Below are positions 45,602 to 54,099 of a stretch of DNA of 64,000 nt, piece after piece (the stretch's first letter is position 1; each line of letters starts with the position of its first letter). Origin of the DNA: Glutamicibacter mishrai (GTDB lineage: Bacteria; Actinomycetota; Actinomycetes; Actinomycetales; Micrococcaceae). Below the pieces are notes generated by a model. It saw only the letters and a list, made by a program, of their open reading frames with translations, was not told the DNA's origin and searched no databases. The translations under genes were made by a program, and so were the position numbers. The stretch covers positions 2,790,001-2,854,000 of the forward strand of contig NZ_CP032549.1 of NCBI RefSeq assembly GCF_012221945.1, read 5' to 3'.

Positions 45602-46636
45602 ATGGACAAAAAGCTCGGAAAGTCTGCCCGGGTAGGCATCCGAGATGTTGCCGCCGCTGCAGGGGTTTCTCCCACCACGGTTTCGCATGCGCTCAGCGGC
45701 GCGCGCGCCATTAATGCGGAAACACGTGTACGAGTGTTGGACGTGGCTCAAAAGCTCGGCTATTCCCCGGACCTGCGCGCGCGGGGCCTGAGGAGTTCCC
45801 GGACATTCACCGTGGGCTTGCTCAGCGACACCATTGCGGTGACGCCCTATGCCGGGCTGATTATCAGTGGCGCGCAGGACGCTGCTGCCGAGCATCAGAG
45901 CGTGGTGCTTGCCTTGGACTCCACCGGAGACCCGCAGCGTGAATTATTAGGTATTCGCACCTTGGTGGATCATCGGGTTGATGGGTTGGTCTATGCGAGG
46001 ATGTCTCATCAGTCGGTGACGGTACCCAAAGAGCTGGACGGTATTCCTGTGGTGCTTGCCAACGCTTCAAGCGCCGAACTGGAGTATTCCTCGGTGGTTC
46101 CCGATGAGCAGCAGATCGGCGTTGATGCCACCGTGCATTTGCTCGGCTACGGCCATCTGAAGATCGGCTTTGCCACGGTGACCGATGATGTTCCAGCCGC
46201 GGCAGGTCGCGAGCGCGGCTATCGAACAGCGTTGGAAGCGGCCGGGATTCCTGTCAAGGAAGAGTGGATTTCGGCGAAAAGCGGTGATGCCCAGGGCGGG
46301 CGGGCCGCCGGGCGGGAGATTCTTGGCCGGAAAGATCGACCCACCGCGATTTTCTGTTTCAACGATGAAATGGCGATGGGTGTTTACCAGGCAGCCAATG
46401 ATCTCGGACTGTCCATTCCCGATGACCTATCGGTCATCGGCGTGGACGATTTGCAGCTGATCACACAAGCACTGGTCCCGAACCTGACGACTATCGCGCT
46501 GCCCCACTATCAGATGGGGCATTGGGCTGTTTCCCAGTTGTTTGCCCAGGCAACGGCAAAGTCGGATGTTCGAACAGCAGAGCTGCTGCGTTGCCAATTG
46601 GTGCAGCGCGATTCGGTCAGCGCGCCGAAGCGCTAG
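45602..46636 (+). CDS. LacI family regulator of the levan/fructan genes (predicted)
   Basis: 344 residues. Helix-turn-helix at about 15-35 (IRDVAAAAGVSPTTVSHALS), hinge near 60, and ligand domain with RVDGLVYARMSHQSV-type core, IFCFNDEMAMGVYQAANDLG near 255 and VIGVDDLQLITQALVPNLTT. Its stop is three bases from the end of the converging GH32 gene. Two LacI palindromes between the GH32 and GH68 genes make it the obvious regulator of both, responding to sucrose or a fructose derivative; this is inferred from position. Confidence 0.93.
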   Translation: MDKKLGKSARVGIRDVAAAAGVSPTTVSHALSGARAINAETRVRVLDVAQKLGYSPDLRARGLRSSRTFTVGLLSDTIAVTPYAGLIISGAQDAAAEHQSVVLALDSTGDPQRELLGIRTLVDHRVDGLVYARMSHQSVTVPKELDGIPVVLANASSAELEYSSVVPDEQQIGVDATVHLLGYGHLKIGFATVTDDVPAAAGRERGYRTALEAAGIPVKEEWISAKSGDAQGGRAAGREILGRKDRPTAIFCFNDEMAMGVYQAANDLGLSIPDDLSVIGVDDLQLITQALVPNLTTIALPHYQMGHWAVSQLFAQATAKSDVRTAELLRCQLVQRDSVSAPKR

Positions 46637-46639
46637 TAA

Positions 46640-48271
46640 TCACTGCCGTTGGGTTTCAGCGACTGCCAACGGCGTCGTGGATGATTCGCGCATATCGGTA
46701 GTACCACCAAAAGACTTAAGCGATAGTTCGTGACCGCCGGGGGAGAGGAAAGCCGTTGAGCTCAGTGTCGCCTGGCCATCTTCGGCAAAAATCTCAATCG
46801 AGGTGGTATCCACCAAGATGTCCAAGGAGAGCTGTCCGTTGTCCACTGGAAGCTTCTCGCTGCGAATCTCTCGGTAGGATTCAGGCATATTGCCGGCGGC
46901 TTTGTCGTTGTCTCGGTTCAAGAACAGTGTTTGGTCATTGAAGTTATAGCCAACAGTGACGGTGGCACCTTGAGCGTCCTTGAGCTGAACCTGGGTTTCT
47001 TCGGCCGGTGCACTTTGATCCTGGGACAGATCAACGTGGAGCCGATAGGCATCGGATTCGGCCTTGCCCAGTGAAGCCTCGTGATCCTTTGCCACAGCTC
47101 CGGGTTCGGCCACTACGGCTTCGCCTTCGAGTTCGTCCAGCGCATCAATGGGTTCTGAGAACAGCTGGGGATGTCCATCAACGTCACGCAACGAAAGCTG
47201 GCGCACCGTGGACATGGTTCCACCGGACCAGTCGCCGAGTGGCAAATCGCCTGCGTAGGCCCAGTTGTTCATCCAGCCCAGCGCATAACGATGCTTCGTA
47301 GGATCTTGCGCCTTGGGGTCATCCCATGTGACTGCAGCATAGAAGTCTGATCCTGCATCCAGCCAGCGTGGATCCTTTTCATCGGCGGTGAAACTCTTGC
47401 CGTCGAAGGAACCGCTCCAGTAGGTGTAGCCGGTGGTACGGCCCGAGCTTGCGCCGTTGGCGCTGATGCCCAGCACCCACGTGGTGCGTTCCGGATCGCC
47501 GTCCACTGTCATCTGGAAGAAGTCAGGGCATTCAACAACGCCCAGATCGGTGGTCTCAAAGCCTGATTGGTAGTCCCAGGATTTCAGGTCCTTGGAAGTG
47601 TAGAAACCGACCTTGTTTCCCTCGGCCAGCAGCATCAGCCATTGATTGCGTTCTTTGTCCCACACGACCTTCGGATCTCGCCAAGCCTCGACGCCGGGGT
47701 TATCCATGACTGGATTGCCGTCGTACGAGGTGAAGGAGTATCCGCCATCGGTTGAGTAGAACAGGGACTGGCGCTGTACGCCGTCAACCTGCTGAGTGAC
47801 CAAGGAGATGACCGCATTCTTGCCAAAGCCAGCGGTGTTTTCGGTGTCGACTACCGCACTGCCGGTCCAGATATCACCGAGCCCGTTTTTGTACTTCTCG
47901 ATGGCTACGCCTTCGTCTTTCCAGTGAACGAGGTCAGTGGATGTCGTGTGGTACCACTCGGTGCCGTTGCCGTCCGGGTAGTCAGCGTTGTAGAGGTAGT
48001 AGAAGTGCCATAGCCCGTCGAGGAAAAACGGGCGCTGCGGGTCGTTCATCCAATTTTGCCCTGGCGTCAGATGCGTGGCAGGGCGATATTCAGACCAGGC
48101 CTCAGGGCGCTGGAATTTTGTGTCTTCCTGATTGGGCTGGTCGCCGTCAGGGGACGGAGTTTCTGGCGAAGAACTGAGGGACTGCCATGACACCACGGTT
48201 CCGAGCACCAAGATGCAGAGTACTGCGATCGCTAAAAGCTTCTTGGATTTCTTTGGCTGTGGTTCTGTCAT
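46640..48271 (-). CDS. GH32 exo-fructanase / levanase (membrane-anchored or secreted)
   Basis: 543 residues from ATG 48271. One hydrophobic helix at about 11-32 (LLAIAVLCILVLGTVVSW) with no clear cleavage site, so likely a membrane anchor. Five-bladed GH32 domain: nucleophile Asp77 in GQNWMNDPQRPFFLDG, RDP in EAWRDPKVVWDKE near 205, and acid/base Glu in GVVECPDFFQMTV near 255. C-terminal beta-sandwich (about 400-540, ending in LSSTAFLSPGGHELSL). Hydrolyses levan, inulin or sucrose outside the cell. Divergent from the levansucrase gene. Confidence 0.93.
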   Translation of the reverse strand: MTEPQPKKSKKLLAIAVLCILVLGTVVSWQSLSSSPETPSPDGDQPNQEDTKFQRPEAWSEYRPATHLTPGQNWMNDPQRPFFLDGLWHFYYLYNADYPDGNGTEWYHTTSTDLVHWKDEGVAIEKYKNGLGDIWTGSAVVDTENTAGFGKNAVISLVTQQVDGVQRQSLFYSTDGGYSFTSYDGNPVMDNPGVEAWRDPKVVWDKERNQWLMLLAEGNKVGFYTSKDLKSWDYQSGFETTDLGVVECPDFFQMTVDGDPERTTWVLGISANGASSGRTTGYTYWSGSFDGKSFTADEKDPRWLDAGSDFYAAVTWDDPKAQDPTKHRYALGWMNNWAYAGDLPLGDWSGGTMSTVRQLSLRDVDGHPQLFSEPIDALDELEGEAVVAEPGAVAKDHEASLGKAESDAYRLHVDLSQDQSAPAEETQVQLKDAQGATVTVGYNFNDQTLFLNRDNDKAAGNMPESYREIRSEKLPVDNGQLSLDILVDTTSIEIFAEDGQATLSSTAFLSPGGHELSLKSFGGTTDMRESSTTPLAVAETQRQ

Positions 48272-48396
48272 CGGTCTTTCCAATAGTTGGGTTCGAAACG
48301 CCAGACTAAGAGGACGGCGCGGCTGCGACGTCGCAAAGATTTTGGGGGAGAGATCGTGCATCACTACGAGTGACCGATATCCACGCTAGCGAACAT

Positions 48397-48477
48397 CCAA
48401 AACGTTTTGCAAACAATGTGATGGAGCTTTCGTTAAGAATCCTAAAAAATGTGATCCTGCTTCCAAAACGTTTTGGA
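48397..48477. promoter_or_regulatory. Twin LacI-family operators between GH32 and levansucrase genes
   Basis: Operator 1: CCAAAACGTTTTGC (48397-48410), palindromic but for the end pair. Operator 2: TCCAAAACGTTTTGGA (48462-48477), a perfect 16-base palindrome. Centres are 66 bases apart, about six helical turns, so a looped tetramer or two dimers on the same face could shut both divergent promoters. The sequence is the CcpA/LacI-like AAACGTTT core. Confidence 0.85.
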
Positions 48478-48581
48478 TAGATTGACACAAGCTATGCGAA
48501 TCCTTAGATTCGACTGTGGAGAGAACGTGTATCACGGTCAGAGCGATTGTCCGATTCCATATCGAACAAAGGCAAACAATC

Positions 48582-50162
48582 GTGAACAAACAACGTACGA
48601 AGCGTGGCATCCTTACTGCCGCACTGAGCATCGGGGCACTTGGTGCTACCTTGATCTCGGGGCCAGCTGTAGCTGCCACCGACGCAGCACCTGGCTTCCC
48701 ACAGCCAACCGAGCACACTCAGAAGGCTTACAGCCCAACCGACAATTTCACCTCGCGTTGGACTCGTGCTGATGCAAAGCAGCTCAAGGCCATGTCTGAT
48801 CCAGATGCCGGTTCGCGTGAAAATTCCATGCCTACGGAATACACCATGCCGACCGTTTCTCAGGATTTCCCTGACATGTCCAACGAAAAGGTTTGGGTCT
48901 GGGATACCTGGCCACTGATCGACGAAAACGCTAACCAGTACAGCGTCAACGGTCAGGAAATCATCTTCTCGTTGGTTGCCGACCGCAAGTTGGGCTTCGA
49001 TGAGCGTCACCAGTACGCACGCATCGGCTACTTCTACCGCCCAGCAGGAATCCCTGCTGACGAACGTCCCGAAGATGGCGGCTGGACCTACGGCGGACAG
49101 GTCTTCGACGAAGGCGTGACCGGGAAGATCTTTGAAGATCAGTCTTTCACCCACCAGACCCAGTGGTCGGGCTCCGCACGCGTAAGCAAGAACGGTGAAA
49201 TTAAGCTCTTCTTCACCGACGTTGCTTTCTACCGCGACAAGGACGGCCAGGACGTCAAGCCTTATGACTCACGCATCGCATTGAGCGTTGGTCACGTCCA
49301 CTCGAACAAAAAGGGCGTGAAGCTGACCGGCTTCAACAAGGTCAAGGAATTGCTGCAGGCAGACGGTAAGAACTACCAGAATGCTGCGCAGAACTCCTAC
49401 TACAACTTCCGTGACCCATTCACCTTTGTAGACCCAGCGCACCCAGGCGAGACCTACATGGTCTTTGAAGGCAACTCGGCCATGGATCGCGACGATGCCA
49501 AGTGCACCGCTGAAGATCTTGGTTACCGCGAAGGCGAAACCAACGGTGAAACCGTTGAGCAAGTCAACAACTCCGGTGCAACCTACCAGATCGGTAACGT
49601 TGGACTGGCTCGTGCCAAGAACAAGGCACTGACTGAATGGGAATTCCTGCCACCAATCTTGTCGGCTAACTGCGTTACCGACCAGACTGAGCGTCCGCAG
49701 ATCTACATGCAGGATGGCAAGTACTACCTGTTCACCATTAGCCACCGTTCGACTTTTGCCACCGGCATTGACGGTCCAGAAGGCGTCTACGGATTTGTTG
49801 GTAACGGCATCCGCAGTGACTACCAGCCACTGAACCGTGGATCGGGTCTGGCACTTGGCAGCCCAACGAACCTGAACTTCGCAGCAGGTACCCCATTCGC
49901 ACCTGACTACAACCAGCACCCAGGTCAGTTCCAGGCATACTCGCACTACGTCATGCCTGGCGGTCTGGTTCAGTCCTTCATCGATACCATCGGAACCAAG
50001 GACAACTTCGTCCGCGGTGGAACGCTTGGCCCAACCGTCAAGCTGAACATCAAGGGTGACTCGGCAACCGTCGACTACAACTACGGCGATAACGGTCTTG
50101 GCGGATGGGCAGATATCCCAGCCAACCGCGAGCTGAAGAACAGCAAGGCAGTAGCCAAGTAA
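48582..50162 (+). CDS. GH68 levansucrase, secreted
   Basis: 526 residues from GTG 48582. Signal peptide with Ala-X-Ala cleavage (GILTAALSIGALGATLISG, then PAVAA near residue 38). Catalytic triad of GH68 is complete: nucleophile Asp108 (VWVWDTWPLIDE), stabiliser Asp278 (YYNFRDPFTFVDP) and acid/base Glu370 (TDQTERPQIYM). Transfers fructose from sucrose to build levan and releases glucose. Highest-quality codon pattern of the region suggests strong expression. Under the two LacI operators with the GH32 gene. Confidence 0.95.
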   Translation: MNKQRTKRGILTAALSIGALGATLISGPAVAATDAAPGFPQPTEHTQKAYSPTDNFTSRWTRADAKQLKAMSDPDAGSRENSMPTEYTMPTVSQDFPDMSNEKVWVWDTWPLIDENANQYSVNGQEIIFSLVADRKLGFDERHQYARIGYFYRPAGIPADERPEDGGWTYGGQVFDEGVTGKIFEDQSFTHQTQWSGSARVSKNGEIKLFFTDVAFYRDKDGQDVKPYDSRIALSVGHVHSNKKGVKLTGFNKVKELLQADGKNYQNAAQNSYYNFRDPFTFVDPAHPGETYMVFEGNSAMDRDDAKCTAEDLGYREGETNGETVEQVNNSGATYQIGNVGLARAKNKALTEWEFLPPILSANCVTDQTERPQIYMQDGKYYLFTISHRSTFATGIDGPEGVYGFVGNGIRSDYQPLNRGSGLALGSPTNLNFAAGTPFAPDYNQHPGQFQAYSHYVMPGGLVQSFIDTIGTKDNFVRGGTLGPTVKLNIKGDSATVDYNYGDNGLGGWADIPANRELKNSKAVAK

Positions 50163-50298
50163 TTTGGTTTTCTAAGTTCGCCATGAGCAGTCAGGTGCCA
50201 AGTCCTGGCGGCAATGACGAATGACAGCAGCGGCCGCTTCCTCAACTACATGTTGGGGTGGCGGCCGTCGCTGTACTATTCCGTTGTCGCGTTTAATA

Positions 50299-50339
50299 CG
50301 AGCGGGGCTTCGATACTTTTTGTATCGAAGCCCCGCTCG
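50299..50339. terminator. Perfect 18-bp bidirectional terminator
   Basis: CGAGCGGGGCTTCGATAC (50299-50316) pairs perfectly with GTATCGAAGCCCCGCTCG (50322-50339) around TTTTT. Lies between the convergent levansucrase and wall-protein genes. A weaker GC-rich inverted repeat (CAGCGGCCGC near 50227 with GCGGCCGTCGCTG near 50262) lies just before it. Confidence 0.8.
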
Positions 50340-50368
50340 TGTACGCGTTCTATTGGTCTTGTGGACTC

Positions 50369-52738
50369 TTAGCCGTGCCTGCCTCGGCGGCGAAGCGCTA
50401 CCGTGATGGCGCCGAGCACGATCAGTCCCAGTGCAACACCACCGGCGAGCATCAGCCCTGAACTCGCGCCGGTGTCGGCAAGCTTGTCATCGTTGCGCTT
50501 GTCTTCCTCGTCGGAATCCTGCTCCTGATCGGTTGAAGGCGACGTGGTTGCACTAGTTTCTGGTGGAGTGCTTTCATCCGTTGGATCGTCGGTTGGGTCA
50601 TCCGTTGGATCGTTAGAAGGCTGTTCAGTTGGTTCCGCGGTTGAATCGTCTGTCGGCTGCGCCGAGGGCTCTTCAGGTGCGGCAAACAGGCCGAACCAGG
50701 TAGACACAGTTCCGGAATCATCTGCTAATTGTGCCAATGGCTTGGTGATTGCTTCATCCGCGGATGACTCTTCCTTCGCAGCTCCCTTGAGGTAGTAGAT
50801 ACCCGAGGTCAATTTCTCAACACGTGCGTCATTAATCACCAAGCGGTTTCCTGTAACGGCAAAGTCGACGGCCCTGAGTGTGGCAGTCTGCCCCTCGGCG
50901 GCCTGATATTCCAGGTCGAAGCTGAAGCTCTCTTCAGAGACCTCAGGGAAATCTTCGGGAATGTCAAAGCTGAGTTCAGAGTGGCCGGCTTCTGCCAGTC
51001 GGACTCCCAATCGGCTGTCGATGATGTCCGATTGCAACGACAAGACATTGGCACCGGACAGAAGTGCGGAAATTACACGTCCGTCTGATCCTTTGACCGA
51101 TACCAACAACTGGTTGTGGTCCGAGATGCTGTCGGTGAAGGCCTCGTCAGCGGTGATCGTTAGCTTGCCGTTCTCAACTGTTCCCTCGATCGTCTGAGGT
51201 TTCGCGCCAGGGGAAGTGCGGTAAGTGACTGCGACGTCGCCGTCTTCTACACCTGACTTTGTAGTAAAGACGTAGGTTCCGTCTTCGACGGATGAAGATT
51301 CGCTGTCGAATGCCAAATACTCTTCGCCCGGGGCTACTTGCTCACCAGATTCGGGTTCCTCAGCCTCAGGAACGTCCGTTGGTTCCTCGGTTGGTTCCGC
51401 GGTCGGTTCTTCGGTTGGCTCGGAGGTTGGTTCAGTAGTTTCGGTTGGTTCCGCGGTCGGTTCGTTCGTGGGTTCCGCGGTCGGTTCTTCGGTTGGCTCG
51501 GAGGTTGGTTCAGTAGTTTCGGTTGGTTCCGCGGTCGGTTCGTTCGTGGGTTCCGCGGTCGGTTCGTCCGTGGGTTCCGAAGTTGGCTCAGACGTTGGTT
51601 CCTCGGTTGGTTCGGAGGTCGGCTCCGAAGTTGGTTCGGTAGTTTCGGTTGGTTCCGCGGTCGGTTCTTCCGTGGGTTCCGTGGTCGGTTCGTCCGTGGG
51701 TTCCGAAGTTGGCTCAGACGTTGGTTCCTCGGTTGGTTCGGAGGTCGGCTCCGAAGTTGGTTCGGTAGTTTCGGTTGGTTCCGCGGTCGGTTCTTCCGTG
51801 GGTTCCGAAGTAGGTTCTTCGGTCGGTTCCGAAGTTGGCTCCTCAGTTGGAGTTGGAGTTGGAGTTGGAGTAGGTTCTGGTGCCTCACCATAGAGGCCCA
51901 TATACACTGTGGCCGATTCACTCTCGCCTGGCCCGACGAAGTAAACCTGGTAGCTGTCCCCTGCAGTTAACTGCGAAATTACCTCATCTGAGACAGTTAA
52001 TTTCCCGTTCGAGATGGAGATCTCTGACAACTCTAGGTCGACGAACCCGCCTTCGGGAGCGTCAGGCGAGTCGCTGTAGTAGAAAATGGATACTTTTGCT
52101 GATTCGAGCCAGGAAACTCCTGCAGGCAAATCGAACGTCCATTGGCTTGATCCGACAGGAAGAAGTGGGGTGCCGGAACGTTTCTCTACTTCACTGGTTT
52201 CCAGTGTGACGGCGCTCGACGACGCATAATAGGTGCCACCCCAATGCGTCAGGTCTGGGCCGACTTCCTCACCGGTTGAGACACTAAAAGAAATCTGTCT
52301 GCTGTCCTTCGTCCAACTTGAGTATGCGTCAGCGTGGTCACGCGGCCCGTTGTAAACGACTTTGCCATCCTCATAGCGGGCTTCTAATGTGCTCCCCGTA
52401 TTTGGAACGGTAGAAGAGCTGAGCCAAACTTTTTCGCCATTGTCAGCGACACCGTAGGTATCGTTCAGCACGACGATGCCATTTGGTGGGTCGCTCAACT
52501 CGTAATTGACAGTAAATGCTTCCTCTCCCTTTGGCGCAACGTTGAGCGCCTTGTCTTCATAGATCGGAGGAGCGTCGGCTGCCGGTTTAGCGAGGCTAAG
52601 CGGGGCATGCACAGGAGTTTCATTGGGGAGGCCCATTGCGAAGCTGCTGGTCACCCCACCCAAGGCAAGTGAGCCTGCGGCAATAACGGCAAGTGGAAGG
52701 CGTGCGGTTCGCGCATGCTTTTTTCGGGTCTGGTTCAC
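50369..52738 (-). CDS. Cell-wall anchored surface protein with Pro-Thr-Glu repeats and LAxTG signal
   Basis: 789 residues from GTG 52738 (AGAGG upstream). Signal peptide (RLPLAVIAAGSLALGGVTSS, then FAMG), an N-terminal region of beta-rich character (about 50-290), a long repeat region of EPT-S/A/D-E-P-T units (about 292-460), a second beta-rich region (about 465-680), a further PT-rich stretch, and a C-terminal sorting signal: LADTG, hydrophobic helix (LMLAGGVALGLIVLGAITVA), then RRRGRHG. LAxTG is the motif of class E sortases in high-GC actinobacteria. Role probably adhesion or wall structure; the two globular parts are similar in style to each other. Confidence 0.88.
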   Translation of the reverse strand: MNQTRKKHARTARLPLAVIAAGSLALGGVTSSFAMGLPNETPVHAPLSLAKPAADAPPIYEDKALNVAPKGEEAFTVNYELSDPPNGIVVLNDTYGVADNGEKVWLSSSTVPNTGSTLEARYEDGKVVYNGPRDHADAYSSWTKDSRQISFSVSTGEEVGPDLTHWGGTYYASSSAVTLETSEVEKRSGTPLLPVGSSQWTFDLPAGVSWLESAKVSIFYYSDSPDAPEGGFVDLELSEISISNGKLTVSDEVISQLTAGDSYQVYFVGPGESESATVYMGLYGEAPEPTPTPTPTPTEEPTSEPTEEPTSEPTEEPTAEPTETTEPTSEPTSEPTEEPTSEPTSEPTDEPTTEPTEEPTAEPTETTEPTSEPTSEPTEEPTSEPTSEPTDEPTAEPTNEPTAEPTETTEPTSEPTEEPTAEPTNEPTAEPTETTEPTSEPTEEPTAEPTEEPTDVPEAEEPESGEQVAPGEEYLAFDSESSSVEDGTYVFTTKSGVEDGDVAVTYRTSPGAKPQTIEGTVENGKLTITADEAFTDSISDHNQLLVSVKGSDGRVISALLSGANVLSLQSDIIDSRLGVRLAEAGHSELSFDIPEDFPEVSEESFSFDLEYQAAEGQTATLRAVDFAVTGNRLVINDARVEKLTSGIYYLKGAAKEESSADEAITKPLAQLADDSGTVSTWFGLFAAPEEPSAQPTDDSTAEPTEQPSNDPTDDPTDDPTDESTPPETSATTSPSTDQEQDSDEEDKRNDDKLADTGASSGLMLAGGVALGLIVLGAITVALRRRGRHG
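51368..51885. repeat. Coding repeat tract of the LAxTG protein
   Basis: Basic 18-base units (GGTTCCGCGGTCGGTTCN type on the plus strand) encode Glu-Pro-Thr-rich hexapeptides on the minus strand. On top of this there are two higher-order tandem duplications of nearly identical DNA: a 78-base period (copies beginning near 51411 and 51489) and a 126-base period (copies near 51571 and 51697). The near identity implies recent expansion. This explains the long open frames on the opposite strand. Confidence 0.85.
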
Positions 52739-53094
52739 GGTAAACCTCTAGCTTCAGGAAAGATGCGGATGATCATCGCTCCGCCTGATTGCGCGTAGGC
52801 GAAACTTTGCCCAGTAGATCACAATTTGATAAACAGTTCAACCACCAAATTGATATGAGAACATCTTCAGCACGTGTTTCGTCAGGCCAGTCGCGATATT
52901 GCGTCCCAGGTTTCCCGTGACTTTATTTTCGGTCTTGGATACGTTCGGGAGCGAACGGAATGAATTTCTGGCCAATATCGGAAAGCCATCAGGTGTAGCA
53001 GGATGTCTTGGTGAAAATTAGCGGGCAAAAATGCGCCGGCGCTCGCCCATGCTTGATGGGGGAACGCCGGTGATTTTCAGGCACTGAATGGCGA
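52739..53094. other. Intergenic region, 356 bp
   Basis: Holds the promoter of the LAxTG protein gene (AT-rich at 52800-52870) and, at its right end, the terminator of the SDR gene. No gene was found. Confidence 0.4.
53036..53070 (-). terminator. Terminator of the SDR gene
   Basis: CCGGCGCTCGCCCAT (53036-53050) pairs with ATGGGGGAACGCCGG (53056-53070) with two mismatches and a 5-base loop. On the minus strand it is followed by CGCATTTTTG. It lies 25 bases after the SDR stop codon. Confidence 0.75.
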
Positions 53095-53868
53095 TTAGTG
53101 CATGTGGCTGCCGCCGTTGATATCAAGCGTGACACCGGTCAGGTAGGAGGCCGTCTCGCTGGATAGGAACGTGATGACCGAGGAGACCTCTTCGGTGGTT
53201 GCGGTGCGGCCAATGGGGATGTCGCGAGCGATGGCGGCTTCGGTCTCAGGCGTTGAGCCCACGCGAATGTTCGTGTCGACAGCACCTGGCGTGACCGCGT
53301 TGACGGTGACGCCACAGTCCCCGAGCTCGCGGGCCAGGGCCTTGGTGAATCCGAGGACCGCGGCCTTGGCTGCCGAGTAAGGGACCTTGCCGAAAACACC
53401 TCCGCCGCGCTGCGCGGATACTGAAGACATGTTGACGATTCGTCCCCATCCGTTGGCGATCATCTCTGGAAGGAACGCTTTGGTGACGAGATAGGTTCCG
53501 GTTGCGTTGACTGCGAAAATCTTGTCCCACAACTCACGCGTGGTTTCCAGGAAGGGGACTGGTGAGGTGATGCCTGCGATGTTGGCAAGCGCACCGACAG
53601 CTGGAAGTTTGCCGGCTGCCACTTCAGCTTGAACTGCTTCCTGAGCGGCGGTAACCGAGTTTTCGTCGGCGACGTCAACGCTGTACCCGAAAGCGGGAAC
53701 TTCATGCGCCGCGCCAATTTCTTGAGCTACTTCAGAAGCCTTGGCGCCATCGAGGTCGAGGATGACTACGGCCCAGCCTTCTTTGGCAAAGCGGTTGGCA
53801 GTAGCCATGCCGATGCCTTGTGGGGATGCTGCGCCGGTGATAACTGCGGTGCGGGAAACGTTGCCCAT
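53095..53868 (-). CDS. Short-chain dehydrogenase/reductase (SDR)
   Basis: 257 residues. Rossmann motif AVITGAASPQGIGMATANRF near residue 8, ALANIAGITSPVPF (N-A-G type), catalytic Ser and Tyr-X-X-X-Lys in VNMSSVSAQRGG and PYSAAKAAVLGFTKALAREL near 150, and a tail LTGVTLDINGGSHMH. Classical SDR, NAD(P)-dependent; substrate unknown, probably a polyol or sugar derivative handled by the split transketolase next door. AAGGAG precedes ATG 53868. Divergent from the MHS transporter with the operator cluster between. Confidence 0.92.
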   Translation of the reverse strand: MGNVSRTAVITGAASPQGIGMATANRFAKEGWAVVILDLDGAKASEVAQEIGAAHEVPAFGYSVDVADENSVTAAQEAVQAEVAAGKLPAVGALANIAGITSPVPFLETTRELWDKIFAVNATGTYLVTKAFLPEMIANGWGRIVNMSSVSAQRGGGVFGKVPYSAAKAAVLGFTKALARELGDCGVTVNAVTPGAVDTNIRVGSTPETEAAIARDIPIGRTATTEEVSSVITFLSSETASYLTGVTLDINGGSHMH

Positions 53869-53953
53869 GATTGGACTCCTTTGTCATCTGGACGGCAAGC
53901 GTTTCAGTGCGACGCCGTCGTCTCGTCTTGTGATGGAAGACACTTTATCCATG

Positions 53954-54056
53954 TTGACTGTTAACAGTCAACTGTTAAAAATAAGTTTGTGTTAACTGTT
54001 GACAATGGCAAGTGGCGTAGAACACACTGGTGGACGTATCCTGTTGACTGTTGACA
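53954..54056. promoter_or_regulatory. Cluster of three GntR (FadR-type) operator candidates
   Basis: O1 TTGACTGTTAACAGTCAA (53954-53971) is a perfect 18-base palindrome. O2 GTTAACTGTTGACA (53991-54004) and O3 TGTTGACTGTTGACA (54042-54056) share its halves (GTTGAC/GTTAAC with CTGTT). They fill the divergent region between the SDR and the MHS transporter. A related sequence precedes the GntR gene itself. The match across two promoters of one gene group supports common control. Confidence 0.75.
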
Positions 54057-54099
54057 ATGACCGTCCAATGAAGGGCTGTCATCCTGAAAGGTTAGTGAC

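Noticed and set aside
51368-51885. Regular repeats that could suggest a CRISPR array
   Set aside because: There are no unique spacers, units are coding hexapeptide repeats in frame with a signal peptide and sorting signal, and no cas genes are near.
51338-51970. Plus-strand frames of 210 aa and 141 aa rich in Trp/Gly/Arg or Ser/Val/Gly
   Set aside because: They are by-products of the repeat tract that encodes Pro-Thr-Glu on the minus strand.
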